Assembly: GCA_018669845.1 (NCBI GenBank)
Contig: JABHSO010000212.1
Location: forward strand, 86,394-150,393
Length of the DNA: 64,000 nt
DNA from: Gammaproteobacteria bacterium
GTDB taxonomy: Bacteria; Pseudomonadota; Gammaproteobacteria; GCA-001735895
Reading direction: 5' to 3'
Below the pieces are notes generated by a model. It saw only the letters and a list, made by a program, of their open reading frames with translations, had not been told where the DNA came from and did no database searches. Every line of letters begins with the position of its first letter. Within the stretch, counting starts at the first letter, position 1. This document shows positions 1 to 8,792 of this stretch, piece by piece. The position numbers were made by a program, and so were the translations under genes.

Positions 1-1
1 T

Positions 2-370
2 GGAGAACTAACCGCTCGTGAAGTTGAGTTTGAACCGGAAGATTCTGTGCTGTTAAGTACATCAGACGACAGCAGTAATAATAGTAGTAACGATGGCAGT
101 AATAATAGTAACGATAATGAACTGGTTGGATCAGTGAGTAATATTACAGCCACCAGCTTTGATCTTGCCGGAGAAACCATTACTGTCAATGCCGCTACTA
201 TCATCGATGACTCAATAATTGAAGATGCACGCGGTGTTGAGGTCAACAATGAAGAGTCCTTTGGTGACCTATCAGAAACACTGGCTCAATTGTTATCGGA
301 TGGTATGGGGCTTGAAGTGGTTGTTGACCGTTCAAATGGAATTGTAGCAGTAAGCATTGAAGATCTTTAA
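2..370 (+). CDS. DUF5666-type protein, C-terminal part (cut by window start)
   Basis: The reading frame is open to the left edge, so the true start lies outside the window; the GTG at 47 used by the ORF track is internal. What remains is a short module ending in REVEFEPEDSVLL, an Asn/Ser/Asp-rich linker of about 25 residues, and a second module starting LVGSVSNITATSFDLAG. The pattern G-x-V-x-n-F-x-L-x-G-x-x-I-x-V followed by an L-x-x-G-x-x-V-E-V-V strand is that of the DUF5666 beta repeats found in secreted or lipid-anchored proteins. Function is unknown. A strong terminator follows, so this is the last gene of its transcript. Confidence 0.6.
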   Translation, partial: GELTAREVEFEPEDSVLLSTSDDSSNNSSNDGSNNSNDNELVGSVSNITATSFDLAGETITVNAATIIDDSIIEDARGVEVNNEESFGDLSETLAQLLSDGMGLEVVVDRSNGIVAVSIEDL

Positions 371-410
371 TCCTCAAAAGTCACTTTTATTGTAGAGACT
401 GTAACCTCTT

Positions 411-442
411 CACCCGCCAGATAATCTGGCGGGTGTTTTTTT
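411..442 (+). terminator. Rho-independent terminator
   Basis: A perfect inverted repeat (CACCCGCCAGA / TCTGGCGGGTG) is followed by a run of T. It sits 40 nt after the stop codon of the DUF5666 gene and ends that transcript. Confidence 0.9.
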
Positions 443-699
443 GCTGAATTAAAAGGTCTGAATAATAGGATAAAGCTAATGCTCTGGATTAATGGAAAAT
501 TCTGATGTCGTCAGAAATTTTAGTGCCAACTCAATGTTTACATATTTAATTAAGTTGTCTCTTCAACAGGCGGTCTATCAAATGCATGGCAAGATGATTT
601 CCCAAATTATAATATTAGAACGACTAATTTGTATTCCACCTGCCAAAACCACCTTCTTTAGTTGATACCTGACACCATATTCTTTTTTATAATTTACTC
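443..699. other. Intergenic stretch without a supported gene
   Basis: AT-rich spacer between the terminator and the GDT1-family gene. A TATAAT lies at about 689-694 but is too close to the start codon to serve it as a normal promoter. I see no small gene or clear hairpin here. Confidence 0.5.
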
Positions 700-1266
700 A
701 TGGCATCATTTGAATTTCTTTCAGTTTCACTATCCAGCTTCTCGTTAATTACATTGGCTGAGATTGGGGATAAAAGCCAACTTGTCTGTATGACAGTAGC
801 TTCCCGACACCGACCCTGGCCCGTCATACTGGGTGCGTCAACCGCATTTATTATACTAAATACTCTGGCGGTATTATTTGGTGCCAGTATTGCAGCCTGG
901 TTGCCGGAACGCGTAATCGCAGGTTTAGTAGCTGTTCTGTTCGGTGCTTTTGCCATTCATATATTGCTAGACCAGAATGATAACAGTTCGGAAGATGTAT
1001 TGGAGAAACCGAATCACGGTATTTTCTTGACCACATTCCTGTTGATTCTGTTGGCAGAGTTTGGTGACAAGACGCAAATTGCAGTAGCGGGACTTGCTAG
1101 CAGCATAGCGCCACTACCAGTTTGGATAGGTGCTACTATAGCGTTAATTTCAATCTCTATACTGGGAGTCTGGGCTGGCCGAACTATATTACAGCGATTA
1201 AAACTTAAGTGGCTCCGCAGGTTACTACTCGCCATATCCCCTGGAAGGAATCCTCAGCCACGATAG
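700..1266 (+). CDS. GDT1/TMEM165 (UPF0016) family cation transporter, C-terminus altered
   Basis: A multi-spanning inner-membrane protein with the two family signatures E-x-G-D-K-S/T: LAEIGDKSQL near residue 20 and LAEFGDKTQI near residue 119. Each sits at the start of a half of the internal two-fold repeat, and the acidic residues form the cation site. Family members exchange Mn2+ or Ca2+ for H+; in bacteria some export manganese. The sequence follows the family up to about residue 170 (ILQRLKLKWLRR), then runs into a short tail ending PGRNPQPR instead of the expected last hydrophobic helix. That tail is the uracil-DNA glycosylase remnant read out of frame, so the 3' end was lost in a deletion. 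It may still be expressed; activity is uncertain. Confidence 0.75.
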   Translation: MASFEFLSVSLSSFSLITLAEIGDKSQLVCMTVASRHRPWPVILGASTAFIILNTLAVLFGASIAAWLPERVIAGLVAVLFGAFAIHILLDQNDNSSEDVLEKPNHGIFLTTFLLILLAEFGDKTQIAVAGLASSIAPLPVWIGATIALISISILGVWAGRTILQRLKLKWLRRLLLAISPGRNPQPR

Positions 1267-1589
1267 TTTGGGAAGAATTGCATAAACACCAGGTTGCAGA
1301 CCGGACGATCTTATTTAATGCCGTGCCCTGGCATCCAGAAGGTAAGGATGGGCCCTTATCAAATCGCGCTCCGAATGCTGACGAAAAGAAAGCAGGGCAG
1401 AAGTGCCTGTCACTCTTCTTCGAGTTGTTTCAAGATATACCGGTAATGGCACTGGGTAATATTGCCGATGAAAGCCTGAACCGACTGTCCATCAAGCATA
1501 CCAAAATTCGGCACCCTGCCAATGGCGGGGCACCTTTGTTTCGTGCCGGTGCCGAGATCTTTATCCAAAAGTGTCGCCGACAGCAGTAA
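1209..1589 (+). pseudogene. Uracil-DNA glycosylase remnant (5' part missing)
   Basis: The translated frame matches the C-terminal half of a uracil-DNA glycosylase: a TTRHIPWKESSATIVW segment, then LFNAVPWHPEGKDGPLSNR and the DNA-binding loop RHPANGGAPLFRAG. The N-terminal half, with the catalytic water-activating loop, is absent. The frame begins inside the 3' end of the upstream GDT1-family gene. The simplest reading is a deletion that joined the two genes, leaving both damaged. The GTG at 1209 is only the first in-frame start codon; I see no ribosome binding site and do not expect a functional enzyme. Confidence 0.75.
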
Positions 1590-1855
1590 CAGCTACAGGT
1601 GAAAATTTATCTATGGGTTTTCAATATGTTCTCATGTGTTGAGAATTTAGCGATTTACTGAAAAGAGTAATTTGAGCATTTTTTAATTATCACATAAAGT
1701 ATAAATTATTGAATGTTTTTTGGCTGTATCAACGAAAGGGATTTCTTTCAGTGATTATATTTCGGTTATGTGTGGGGATTGAGTTAGTATTAAAAAAAGT
1801 GGGTAACCTATTAGTGGGATTTAATCGAATTGAAAGTAATATAAAAAACTTTACC

Positions 1856-4093
1856 ATGTCTCCTTCTCTACGCCAGTTTATGATTATCAGTATCATCGGT
1901 ATGACGATATTACTAGTCTCATTGTTGTATTTTCACGTGGAACTGAGTGAAGGCTATCTTAAGGTTCACCTGGATACGCAAAATAAAAACCTGGCGATAG
2001 TATTGCGTAATTCGCTACTGGCAGAGGGACTTGAAACGGTATTGCTTAAAACCAAACAAGAGCTTTCAGATAGCGAACGTGAGCAAATAACTAAAACGCT
2101 GGAAAGGGAATTACGCTGGGTACCCGTTGTAAAAGTAAAAGTTTATAGCAAGGATGCCATGGTGCTATTTTCAACAAAACAGGATGAAACTGGGCAATCA
2201 GCAATAAACAATAAAGGTGTACAAATTTCGCTTGCAGGTACCGCTGTTTCAGGCCTGGTGCATCGTAATCATATAAATGATTTTGATAATCACGTTGAAA
2301 TACTGTCTTTGCATCAACAGTATATTCCGATTAAAAATCATCTCAGCGGTGAGGTGCTGGGTGCATTTGAAATATATACAGATGTTTCATTGATTTTGAA
2401 CAATTTAGAGGGAAAACAGAAAATAATTTTCTGGTCGATTGGCGGCATCCTGGTGACATTCTATCTGTCATTGGCATTTTCTTTTTTTGGAACTCACCGA
2501 CTGTTACGCAAAGAAACTTTACAGCGTCAGAAACATTTAAATGAGCTTCAGTCAATACACTCTGAACTTGAGCAACGGGTTGAGCAGCGAACTGCAGAAC
2601 TGGATAAATCTAAACAGTTTCTGCAGTCGGTAATCGATGGAATTGGTAGTCCTTTACTGGTAATCAGGCCTGATTTTAGCATTGCATTAATGAACAAGGC
2701 TGCAGTTAAATTAATTCCAGCTGATCAGGATATAGCTAACTACCGTTATTGTTACCAGGTGTCTCACCGCCAGAATAAACCCTGTTCCGGGGCTGATCAT
2801 CCCTGCTCTTTTGCACAGGTTATGCAGGACGGCTGCACAGTGAGGGTCAGGCATACGCATTACGATGCTAATAACCGGCCAATGCTCGTCGACCTGGTAT
2901 CTACACCGCTGTATTCGCCAACTGGAGAGTTTGAAGGGGTGATCGAGGTTGAACATGATATCACCCAATTAGTACAGATGCAGGCCGGCCTGGAGCAAAG
3001 TGAAGCTCGTTTACAGGCCATAATGAAAAACGTCCCCGATGCGATTGTGACCTGTGATTCCAGTTATGTGATTCAGAGCAATAACCTGGCTGCACAAAGT
3101 TTATTTAATGGGAAAGAAGAAGATCTAAATGGAACAAAATTTACCCGGTTTATCTCCGATGATAATTTGAAAATATTTCAGCCTGAAAATATGGGACGAA
3201 AACTTTCCATGCTGAAAGCTCTTGATGGAAAAGAATTTCCAGCAGATATATGGATTGGTCCATTGGAGTTTAGCGATGGGGTTAGCAGCTGTATTGCAGT
3301 AATACGCGATATTACCAAACGTTTACAGGCCCAGAGTGAGCTGGAGACAACACGCCAACAGTATTTTCACCAGGAAAAAATGGCTGCTATTGGGCAACTT
3401 GCTGCAGGTATTTTACACGAAGTAGGTAATCCTATTGCCGCCATTGCCGGTGCGGCCTCGGAACTTAAATCGATCAATGTCTGTGGCAGGAATCCTGTTG
3501 GTGATTGTCCATTTGAAGAATCGGTGAGTGAAAATATAAACCTGATTGATGAGCAAACCATCAGGCTGGCAAAAATAACGAGTGAAATAGCTGACTTTGC
3601 GTCACCCAAACCGCGCGATCGAGAATTACTGGATCTTAATGGATTACTGCAAAGCACTGCCAGGTTGTTATCTTATGACCAGAGGTTCAGTGCTATTGAA
3701 ATGGATTTGCAGCTGGATAGAAACCTTCCTGCTATTGTAGGAGTTGCTGATCAACTGACCCAGGTTTTTATGAACCTGTTAATTAATGCGATGGATGCGA
3801 GTGCTATGGTCGATGGAAAAAAACATACTATTCAGCTAAAAACGCAACGGGATGGAGATCGAGTGCAGATCAGTGTGAAGGACAGGGGGCAGGGCATGTC
3901 TAAAGAGACATTGGGGCATGTTTTAGAACCCTTCTATTCCACCAAACCCGTGGGTAAAGGTAGCGGATTGGGTTTATCTCTCTGTGACACCATTGTGCTT
4001 GCGCATGGTGGCGTACTGAATTTTGACAGCGAACTGGGTAAAGGCACGACAGTAGATGTATATCTACCCATCGACTTGAAAGAATCAGAATAA
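1856..4093 (+). CDS. Membrane-bound PAS sensor histidine kinase (NtrB-like)
   Basis: Sensor kinase with two membrane helices (around LYFHVE and IIFWSIGGILVTFYLSLAF) enclosing an extracytoplasmic sensory region of about 160 residues. These are followed by a coiled coil (ELQSIHSELEQRVEQRTAELDKS), two PAS-like domains, a HisKA box HEVGNPIAAIAG and a HATPase domain with NLLINAMDAS (N box) and GKGSGLGLSLCD (G box). The first PAS domain holds a C-x9-C-x6-C-like cysteine cluster (YCYQVSHRQNKPCSGADHPC) that could bind metal or sense redox. The ORF extends upstream to a TTG at 1709; I favour the ATG at 1856 because the first helix follows directly, but no start has a clear RBS. The H box is nearly the same as in the kinase at 12 kb, so both may feed the NtrC-type regulator. 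A sigma-54 promoter and ccsA follow. Confidence 0.85.
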   Translation: MSPSLRQFMIISIIGMTILLVSLLYFHVELSEGYLKVHLDTQNKNLAIVLRNSLLAEGLETVLLKTKQELSDSEREQITKTLERELRWVPVVKVKVYSKDAMVLFSTKQDETGQSAINNKGVQISLAGTAVSGLVHRNHINDFDNHVEILSLHQQYIPIKNHLSGEVLGAFEIYTDVSLILNNLEGKQKIIFWSIGGILVTFYLSLAFSFFGTHRLLRKETLQRQKHLNELQSIHSELEQRVEQRTAELDKSKQFLQSVIDGIGSPLLVIRPDFSIALMNKAAVKLIPADQDIANYRYCYQVSHRQNKPCSGADHPCSFAQVMQDGCTVRVRHTHYDANNRPMLVDLVSTPLYSPTGEFEGVIEVEHDITQLVQMQAGLEQSEARLQAIMKNVPDAIVTCDSSYVIQSNNLAAQSLFNGKEEDLNGTKFTRFISDDNLKIFQPENMGRKLSMLKALDGKEFPADIWIGPLEFSDGVSSCIAVIRDITKRLQAQSELETTRQQYFHQEKMAAIGQLAAGILHEVGNPIAAIAGAASELKSINVCGRNPVGDCPFEESVSENINLIDEQTIRLAKITSEIADFASPKPRDRELLDLNGLLQSTARLLSYDQRFSAIEMDLQLDRNLPAIVGVADQLTQVFMNLLINAMDASAMVDGKKHTIQLKTQRDGDRVQISVKDRGQGMSKETLGHVLEPFYSTKPVGKGSGLGLSLCDTIVLAHGGVLNFDSELGKGTTVDVYLPIDLKESE

Positions 4094-4109
4094 GATTAAA
4101 GCTTTTATT

Positions 4110-4126
4110 TTGGCACGCTCTATGCA
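4110..4126 (+). promoter_or_regulatory. Sigma-54 (-24/-12) promoter for ccsA
   Basis: TTGGCACG (-24 element) and ATGCA (-12 element) have the invariant GG and GC exactly 12 nt apart. Transcription would start near 4137, about 100 nt before the ccsA start codon and at the edge of the 12-bp tandem repeats. The match to the consensus TGGCAC-N5-TTGC is strong. Confidence 0.75.
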
Positions 4127-4132
4127 ATTGTA

Positions 4133-4190
4133 AAATCAGATATTAAATCAGATATTAAATCAGATATTAAATCAGATATTAAATCAGGTA
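4133..4190 (+). repeat. 12-bp tandem repeat array, four perfect copies plus a partial one
   Basis: The unit AAATCAGATATT occurs four times without change, then a fifth partial copy (AAATCAGGTA). The array lies at and just after the predicted sigma-54 transcription start, so it would form the 5' untranslated leader of ccsA. Such arrays change length by slippage. There are no unique spacers, so this is not CRISPR. Confidence 0.9.
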
Positions 4191-4235
4191 TAAATGACTG
4201 ACTTAATTTAATTTACTCGTTTAAGATTGAAACCT

Positions 4236-5024
4236 ATGCAAGATGAACAATTATTGTTATTTATAGCCTGTAGCTTTTACACAATTAGTTTCATTTTTAC
4301 CTACCTGAGCAAAAAAACTTTTACATATCACATTGTTATCTCGAGCAGTATTTTGGGCTTGCTCATTCATACAGTCAGTCTGGGAATAAGATGGGGTCGA
4401 GTGGGGCATGGGCCATTTATTAACCTGTATGAAATATTAAGCAGTAATGTATGGAGCCTGATGCTCTGTTTTGTCATATTCATGATGCTGTCAAAGCAAA
4501 ATGCACAGATGAGTCGTTACATTGTCCCTATTTTAGCATTATTAATGATCTGGTTAGTATTTACTCCTGCCAGAGATACTTACCTGCCACCTACCTACAA
4601 TACAATATGGTTATATTTTCACGTATTTTCCGGCAAGTTTTTTCTGGGGCTATTGTTACTGGCTACTGGCATGGCTATTTTTGAACTGGTCGCCACAAAG
4701 TCGACCGATCGCTCAATTTCCATTCCGGCAATACAGTTATTGAGTTACCGTTTTTTAGCCTTTGCATTTTGTTTTGAATCACTGATGTTATTTTTTGGAG
4801 CGATCTGGGCACAGGATGCCTGGGGGCGTTACTGGTCCTGGGATCCACTGGAAACCTGGGCCTTCCTGACCTGGTTAAGTCTGGTCTTCGTGTTGCACTG
4901 GAAAACCAGCCACGGTCATCAAAAAATTTACCCTGTTCTGGTTTTAGCCTGTTTCGTACTGGCATTCTTAACTTTTTTCGGGGTGCCATTTATATCTACT
5001 GCTCCGCATAAGGGAATGATTTGA
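4236..5024 (+). CDS. ccsA: Cytochrome c biogenesis protein CcsA/ResC (system II heme handling)
   Basis: Polytopic inner-membrane protein of about 262 residues with the WWD-domain signature WAQDAWGRYWSWDPLETWA near residue 190, which defines the heme-handling proteins of cytochrome c maturation. With ResB/CcsB it carries heme to the periplasm and attaches it to CxxCH motifs. Conserved histidines are present in the flanking loops (YFHVF, VLHW). I chose the ATG at 4236; the ORF track uses a TTG nine bases upstream. The partner ResB is encoded at 29.5 kb in the cytochrome cluster rather than next door, so both halves of a dedicated maturation system lie in this window. Control is probably by the sigma-54 promoter at 4110. 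The next gene overlaps its stop codon. Confidence 0.92.
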   Translation: MQDEQLLLFIACSFYTISFIFTYLSKKTFTYHIVISSSILGLLIHTVSLGIRWGRVGHGPFINLYEILSSNVWSLMLCFVIFMMLSKQNAQMSRYIVPILALLMIWLVFTPARDTYLPPTYNTIWLYFHVFSGKFFLGLLLLATGMAIFELVATKSTDRSISIPAIQLLSYRFLAFAFCFESLMLFFGAIWAQDAWGRYWSWDPLETWAFLTWLSLVFVLHWKTSHGHQKIYPVLVLACFVLAFLTFFGVPFISTAPHKGMI

Positions 5025-5629
5025 TGAGCGTTACGGCAACGCATAAAAGACCCGCTAAATTTAGACGCTACGCTGGAGTATTAGTGTCGCTGTTAGTTAT
5101 CATTGTGATATTGGGCTGGTTATTAAATCACTGGATGACAAAACCGCTCGTAACGAATGTAAGCTCTGAAAAAAATGAAGCTATACAGGTTAATGATCTG
5201 GATAAACTATTTTCTAAAGCTGTTACTCATATGCAGAAAAAAGAATATGCCCAGGCGGTGAATCAATGGCATCAAATACTTTTGATCAATTCGGCTATAC
5301 CCGAAGTCAATGTAAATATGGGATTTTCTTTATTCGAGTTAGGTCGATTCGAAACTGCCAGAGATTTTTTCATTAGCGCGATGGAACAGAGTTCATTCCA
5401 GGCCAACGCTTATTACGGTCTTGCGATCAGCAGTGAAAAACTGGGGGACCTGGAAGGGGCTCTAGGTGCAATGAAGAGTTATATTCATCTCGCACAAAAC
5501 AAACAGGATGAACCCTATCTGCGTAAAGCGAGGTCAGCGATATGGGAATGGGAAGCGCTGCTGACAGAGCAGCGTGAACAGAAAGATTCATCTATATCAG
5601 TATTGAAAGAGTCAGAAAAAAATAATTAA
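5024..5629 (+). CDS. Membrane-anchored TPR protein, probable cytochrome c maturation partner
   Basis: The start codon overlaps the ccsA stop (TGATG), so the two are translationally coupled; I use the ATG at 5024. The roughly 200-residue product has a single N-terminal helix (YAGVLVSLLVIIVILGWLL) and then about three TPR units (AVTHMQKKEYAQAVNQWHQIL, PEVNVNMGFSLFELGRFETA, ANAYYGLAISSEKLGDLEGA), with a charged tail. TPR proteins such as CcmI/NrfG present apocytochromes to heme lyases; the coupling to ccsA suggests a similar role in the periplasm. That role is inferred from position, not from a specific family match. Confidence 0.7.
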   Translation: MSVTATHKRPAKFRRYAGVLVSLLVIIVILGWLLNHWMTKPLVTNVSSEKNEAIQVNDLDKLFSKAVTHMQKKEYAQAVNQWHQILLINSAIPEVNVNMGFSLFELGRFETARDFFISAMEQSSFQANAYYGLAISSEKLGDLEGALGAMKSYIHLAQNKQDEPYLRKARSAIWEWEALLTEQREQKDSSISVLKESEKNN

Positions 5630-5902
5630 ATCCGCTTGTCACAACCATATAAGTCATTCATGTTAGGTTAGTATTTCGGCAGGTTAGTGGTAGCAGCTAT
5701 TAGCTGTCAAGCTGAGGTAAGCTTATGTGGCACACAACGACGTGAACCCAAGATGGGTGACCCCAGGATGGAGACACGATTCGAATGTTGTCAATTTACA
5801 TCAAATTCTGACCGACCAATGGCGGGAGTTAAACTCTCTAGAGTTACACCTGTTCAATTGAATCTTTTTCCTATACTTTCGGCAGAACCCGATGTCGACT
5901 TC
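5630..5902. other. Intergenic stretch without a supported gene
   Basis: This separates the ccsA operon from the TIR gene. It contains a short palindrome, CAGCTATTAGCTG, near 5695, but no T-run terminator and no convincing coding frame. The ORF 5687..6178 crosses it but is mostly antisense to the TIR gene. Confidence 0.5.
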
Positions 5903-7234
5903 TCAAAGCGCTATACGATTCCGAAGTCCTTCTTCATTGGCACGATGGATAAGACGACGTATGGTTTTGGGTATACTCAACCGCCCCCAAGAATATCCCT
6001 GTTCAGCATTTTGATTGACTCTACGCTTGACTTGGACGCAATAATTGTTAAACCCGGAAATTTCCGTATCGCTAACCCCTCCATAGGCATCGCCGAACAC
6101 ATCATCGTAGATAAAGTCCAGAATTTCATCCAGTTTTATATCACCCAATTGTCCTCTGACAAAAGGAAATACCATTAAAATGAGTTGGCGCTCGTTATCT
6201 GGGCCGAGAGGTTCGGCCATAGCAGGCTGCCAATAAGGTATCGGAATGCCATGCATGTCCACAAGTGTCATGGCTCCATAAGAACCATATAGTTGAATCC
6301 TTCTCAAGTTGCGCAGTTGTTGAACCAATTTGGCTTCGTCGCTATACCCCAGTAAAGAATGCCTTAATGCGACGCGCTCTAGAAACTCGAGGTCAATCGG
6401 GTCCACCTCGAAAATTACCCCCTGAACATGCGGTAACAGTGACAATAACTTATCCCTCACATGTTCGAGGAACCATTCTGCTCGCTTCTGCTGTCGCCAG
6501 GCGCGGCTAACGCCGAAATAATTCCCAAAGCACCAGCTTCTCTCGGTATGTCCGGATAAAAATATGATTCCTATAACGTGATCCAGAATATGTAAAACCG
6601 CATAGAATTCACACCATTTATGACCGCTGATATTGGCCCGTCGGGATTCATCTATCCAGGTAATAATATCCTCGGGATCATCTCTCTCCCCTTCGTCAGG
6701 GAACAGCTTTTCGTAACACTTGAAACTTTCCGATAGCAGAATTCCTTGATCACCATCGGTTTCTGTAATATGGGTGACTCTTGGAAGAAGGTGGTTTACC
6801 AAATCATCCAGTTTATCGACGGAATTTTTTATTTTGAAGGAGCGCTGGATGGCAAAATCATAGACAAAATCGAGTGGCTTGCCGCTGTGAAAGTCCACCG
6901 GTCGATACTCGAGCGACTCCGGCTCTTTTGCTCCAATCACACCAATTATGGACGGGTATTTCGCATTGGACTGCTCCTGTCGCTCCAATGCCAGGCCCAG
7001 CTCTTTCGCAACCCAGTGAGAATCTTGCGAATCATTGCTCAAAAAAATAAGAAAATGATCAGCTTCGCGGATGTGATTTTCAACTTCATCCATGATTTTC
7101 TTTCCAAATGAAAGATCGCTTTCGTATGCCCATGCCTCTATATTGACTTGCTCTAGGGCGCTTTCTAGTTGGCGAACTTCGGTGGCTTGTTTGTGCGAGT
7201 GAGAGATGAATACTTTTGAAACCGGGTCAGTCAT
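5903..7234 (-). CDS. TIR-domain protein with unknown C-terminal domain (possible defence effector)
   Basis: Residues 7 to about 140 form a TIR domain: VFISHSHKQ (first strand and BB loop region), a central WAYESDLSFGKKI segment, DHFLIFLSNDS, and SHWVAKELGLAL, where the glutamate is at the position of the catalytic NADase residue. Bacterial TIR proteins often cleave NAD+ in antiphage defence. The remaining 300 residues resemble no domain I recognise; they include a Trp-rich central part (SWCFGNYFGVSRAWRQQKRAEWF) and look globular, with no membrane helix. The start ATG has a good GGGAG site. It stands alone between two unrelated operons with spacers on both sides, which fits acquisition as a single gene. 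Defence is an inference; no partner gene is present. Confidence 0.75.
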   Translation of the reverse strand: MTDPVSKVFISHSHKQATEVRQLESALEQVNIEAWAYESDLSFGKKIMDEVENHIREADHFLIFLSNDSQDSHWVAKELGLALERQEQSNAKYPSIIGVIGAKEPESLEYRPVDFHSGKPLDFVYDFAIQRSFKIKNSVDKLDDLVNHLLPRVTHITETDGDQGILLSESFKCYEKLFPDEGERDDPEDIITWIDESRRANISGHKWCEFYAVLHILDHVIGIIFLSGHTERSWCFGNYFGVSRAWRQQKRAEWFLEHVRDKLLSLLPHVQGVIFEVDPIDLEFLERVALRHSLLGYSDEAKLVQQLRNLRRIQLYGSYGAMTLVDMHGIPIPYWQPAMAEPLGPDNERQLILMVFPFVRGQLGDIKLDEILDFIYDDVFGDAYGGVSDTEISGFNNYCVQVKRRVNQNAEQGYSWGRLSIPKTIRRLIHRANEEGLRNRIAL

Positions 7235-7519
7235 TGCACTAAACTCCCTTTGGCCGTTGAGTCATCCGATTAAAACGTAATCCGGATTTGAAAACAATCG
7301 ATTGTTTTCAATATATCATCCCGTTCAGATAGGATGTACCACAAGTACAGAATTTTTCGATGACTTCATCTGGTGTTTGATTAGGATGTAATTTAGGATC
7401 GGCTTTCTACTTTTTAATCCTTACTCTCTAAATTGTTGAGCGGCATTGCAAGATACATAAAATAATGAGCGAGGAATCCCAAAATATCTAAGTATTCCGA
7501 ATAAATAAATTCATACTAT

Positions 7520-8770
7520 TTACATATTAATTCTCGACACACCACCAAAACTACCAATCCATAATGTTTTGTCCTGTTGTATATCCATGGAAAAAACCGT
7601 ATTGGAAAATAATCCATCATGTGTGGTGAATCTATTGCTGAATTTTCCTTCAACCAACCGGGTGATGCCATTACTGGTGCCTACCCACAAAATGCCATTT
7701 TTGTCCTGATGCAACATGAAAATGTGATTCGAAGGTAGTCCATCTTTCACCGTGTAATTGATAAAATTTTCACCATCAAAACGAGCCAGGCCAGCCCCCC
7801 AGGTTCCCGCCCAGACTATACCGTCTGTATCGACTTCGAGTGCAACAATGTAGTTTGGGTTGTAGGCGGTATCAACATTCTGCAATCCCATTTCTATTTT
7901 TTGTCGGGCGTGATGACTGGATACTTTGGCTGGATCTGATTTGAAAGTATTGTCGCCCTTGACCAGTTCATATTCTGCACCCTGACCATTTTTATGATTC
8001 CAGCTGGCCCATTGATTATCCTGAAAACGGGATAGGCCGCCTTCGGTGGCAAACCACACTTCACCATTTTTACCCAGGTCAAGACCGTATACCCAGTCGT
8101 TCGGTAGTCCACCCTGAGTATTTTCTACGGTAAAGGTTTGCCAGGCTGTCGGATCTTCGAGCCTGCCCCCTTTAACCAGGTTGGCACCGGACCAGGTGGC
8201 TATCCATAGATCACCATTTGGCATGACCAGTACGTCATACACAAATGCATCGGCCAGTCCATGTGGCACATTGAAGATTTCAAATTTGTCCTTTATTTCA
8301 TCATAAATGGCCAGCCCACCGCCGTAGGTACCCACCAGCATTTTAGTTTCTGTCCAGCGACTGACGTGAAAAACTCCATTGGCCAGTAAACCATTACGCA
8401 CATCGAATAAACGGTAATCATCGGTTTCTGGTACATAACGGATGACACCACCAGATGTGCCTACCCAGACTTTATCTTGTTCAGCAAAAATAGATTTTAC
8501 ATTACGATTGCCCACTCTAAAATGAGTGAACTTTGCATTGTTATCCGCTTCAAAGTTAACCGCAACATCAGGACTATTGTTAACTGGAATCAAGTTTGGG
8601 GGATTATTTCCCACTATAGTATTTGCAGAGAGTTTTTCAGCACTTTGAAAACTGTCTACTGGCTTTTGCTGTTTACTGAACTGTGTTTTTTGAAGCTCAG
8701 TCAGGAAATAAAAGCCGAGTATGAGTCCAGCTGAAATCAGCAAAACTATAGAAAAGTATCTAGTATTCAT
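7520..8770 (-). CDS. Periplasmic two-component-regulator-propeller-like protein
   Basis: After an N-terminal hydrophobic anchor (IVLLISAGLILGFYFL), the protein is a string of Reg_prop blades of about 40-45 residues with the pattern xLWIGTxxGxxRF: VWVGTSGGVIRY, LWIATWSGANL, VWFATEGGLSRF, VWAGTWGAGLARF, LWVGTSNGITRL and LWIGSFGGVSRI. Such propellers form the sensor part of hybrid kinases; here there is no kinase domain, so it is a free-standing beta-propeller, probably tethered in the periplasm. It is the last gene of the long minus-strand operon, 22 nt after its paralogue. It may sense or bind partners of the cytochromes encoded upstream; the ligand is unknown. Confidence 0.8.
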   Translation of the reverse strand: MNTRYFSIVLLISAGLILGFYFLTELQKTQFSKQQKPVDSFQSAEKLSANTIVGNNPPNLIPVNNSPDVAVNFEADNNAKFTHFRVGNRNVKSIFAEQDKVWVGTSGGVIRYVPETDDYRLFDVRNGLLANGVFHVSRWTETKMLVGTYGGGLAIYDEIKDKFEIFNVPHGLADAFVYDVLVMPNGDLWIATWSGANLVKGGRLEDPTAWQTFTVENTQGGLPNDWVYGLDLGKNGEVWFATEGGLSRFQDNQWASWNHKNGQGAEYELVKGDNTFKSDPAKVSSHHARQKIEMGLQNVDTAYNPNYIVALEVDTDGIVWAGTWGAGLARFDGENFINYTVKDGLPSNHIFMLHQDKNGILWVGTSNGITRLVEGKFSNRFTTHDGLFSNTVFSMDIQQDKTLWIGSFGGVSRINM

Positions 8771-8792
8771 GTCTGTTACTCCAACTTAAAAA

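Noticed and set aside
689-694. TATAAT as promoter of the GDT1-family gene
   Set aside because: The -35 spacing is poor (20 nt), and the start point would fall on the start codon.
4133-4190. Tandem repeats considered as a CRISPR array
   Set aside because: Units are 12 bp, directly adjacent and without spacers; this is a simple tandem repeat.
5630-5902. Possible integron attC site beside the TIR gene
   Set aside because: GTTRRRY-like cores occur at 5662 and 5828, but no matching inverse core or attC-like palindrome was found.
5687-6178. 163-residue plus-strand ORF
   Set aside because: More than half is antisense to the TIR gene, composition is poor and there is no family match.
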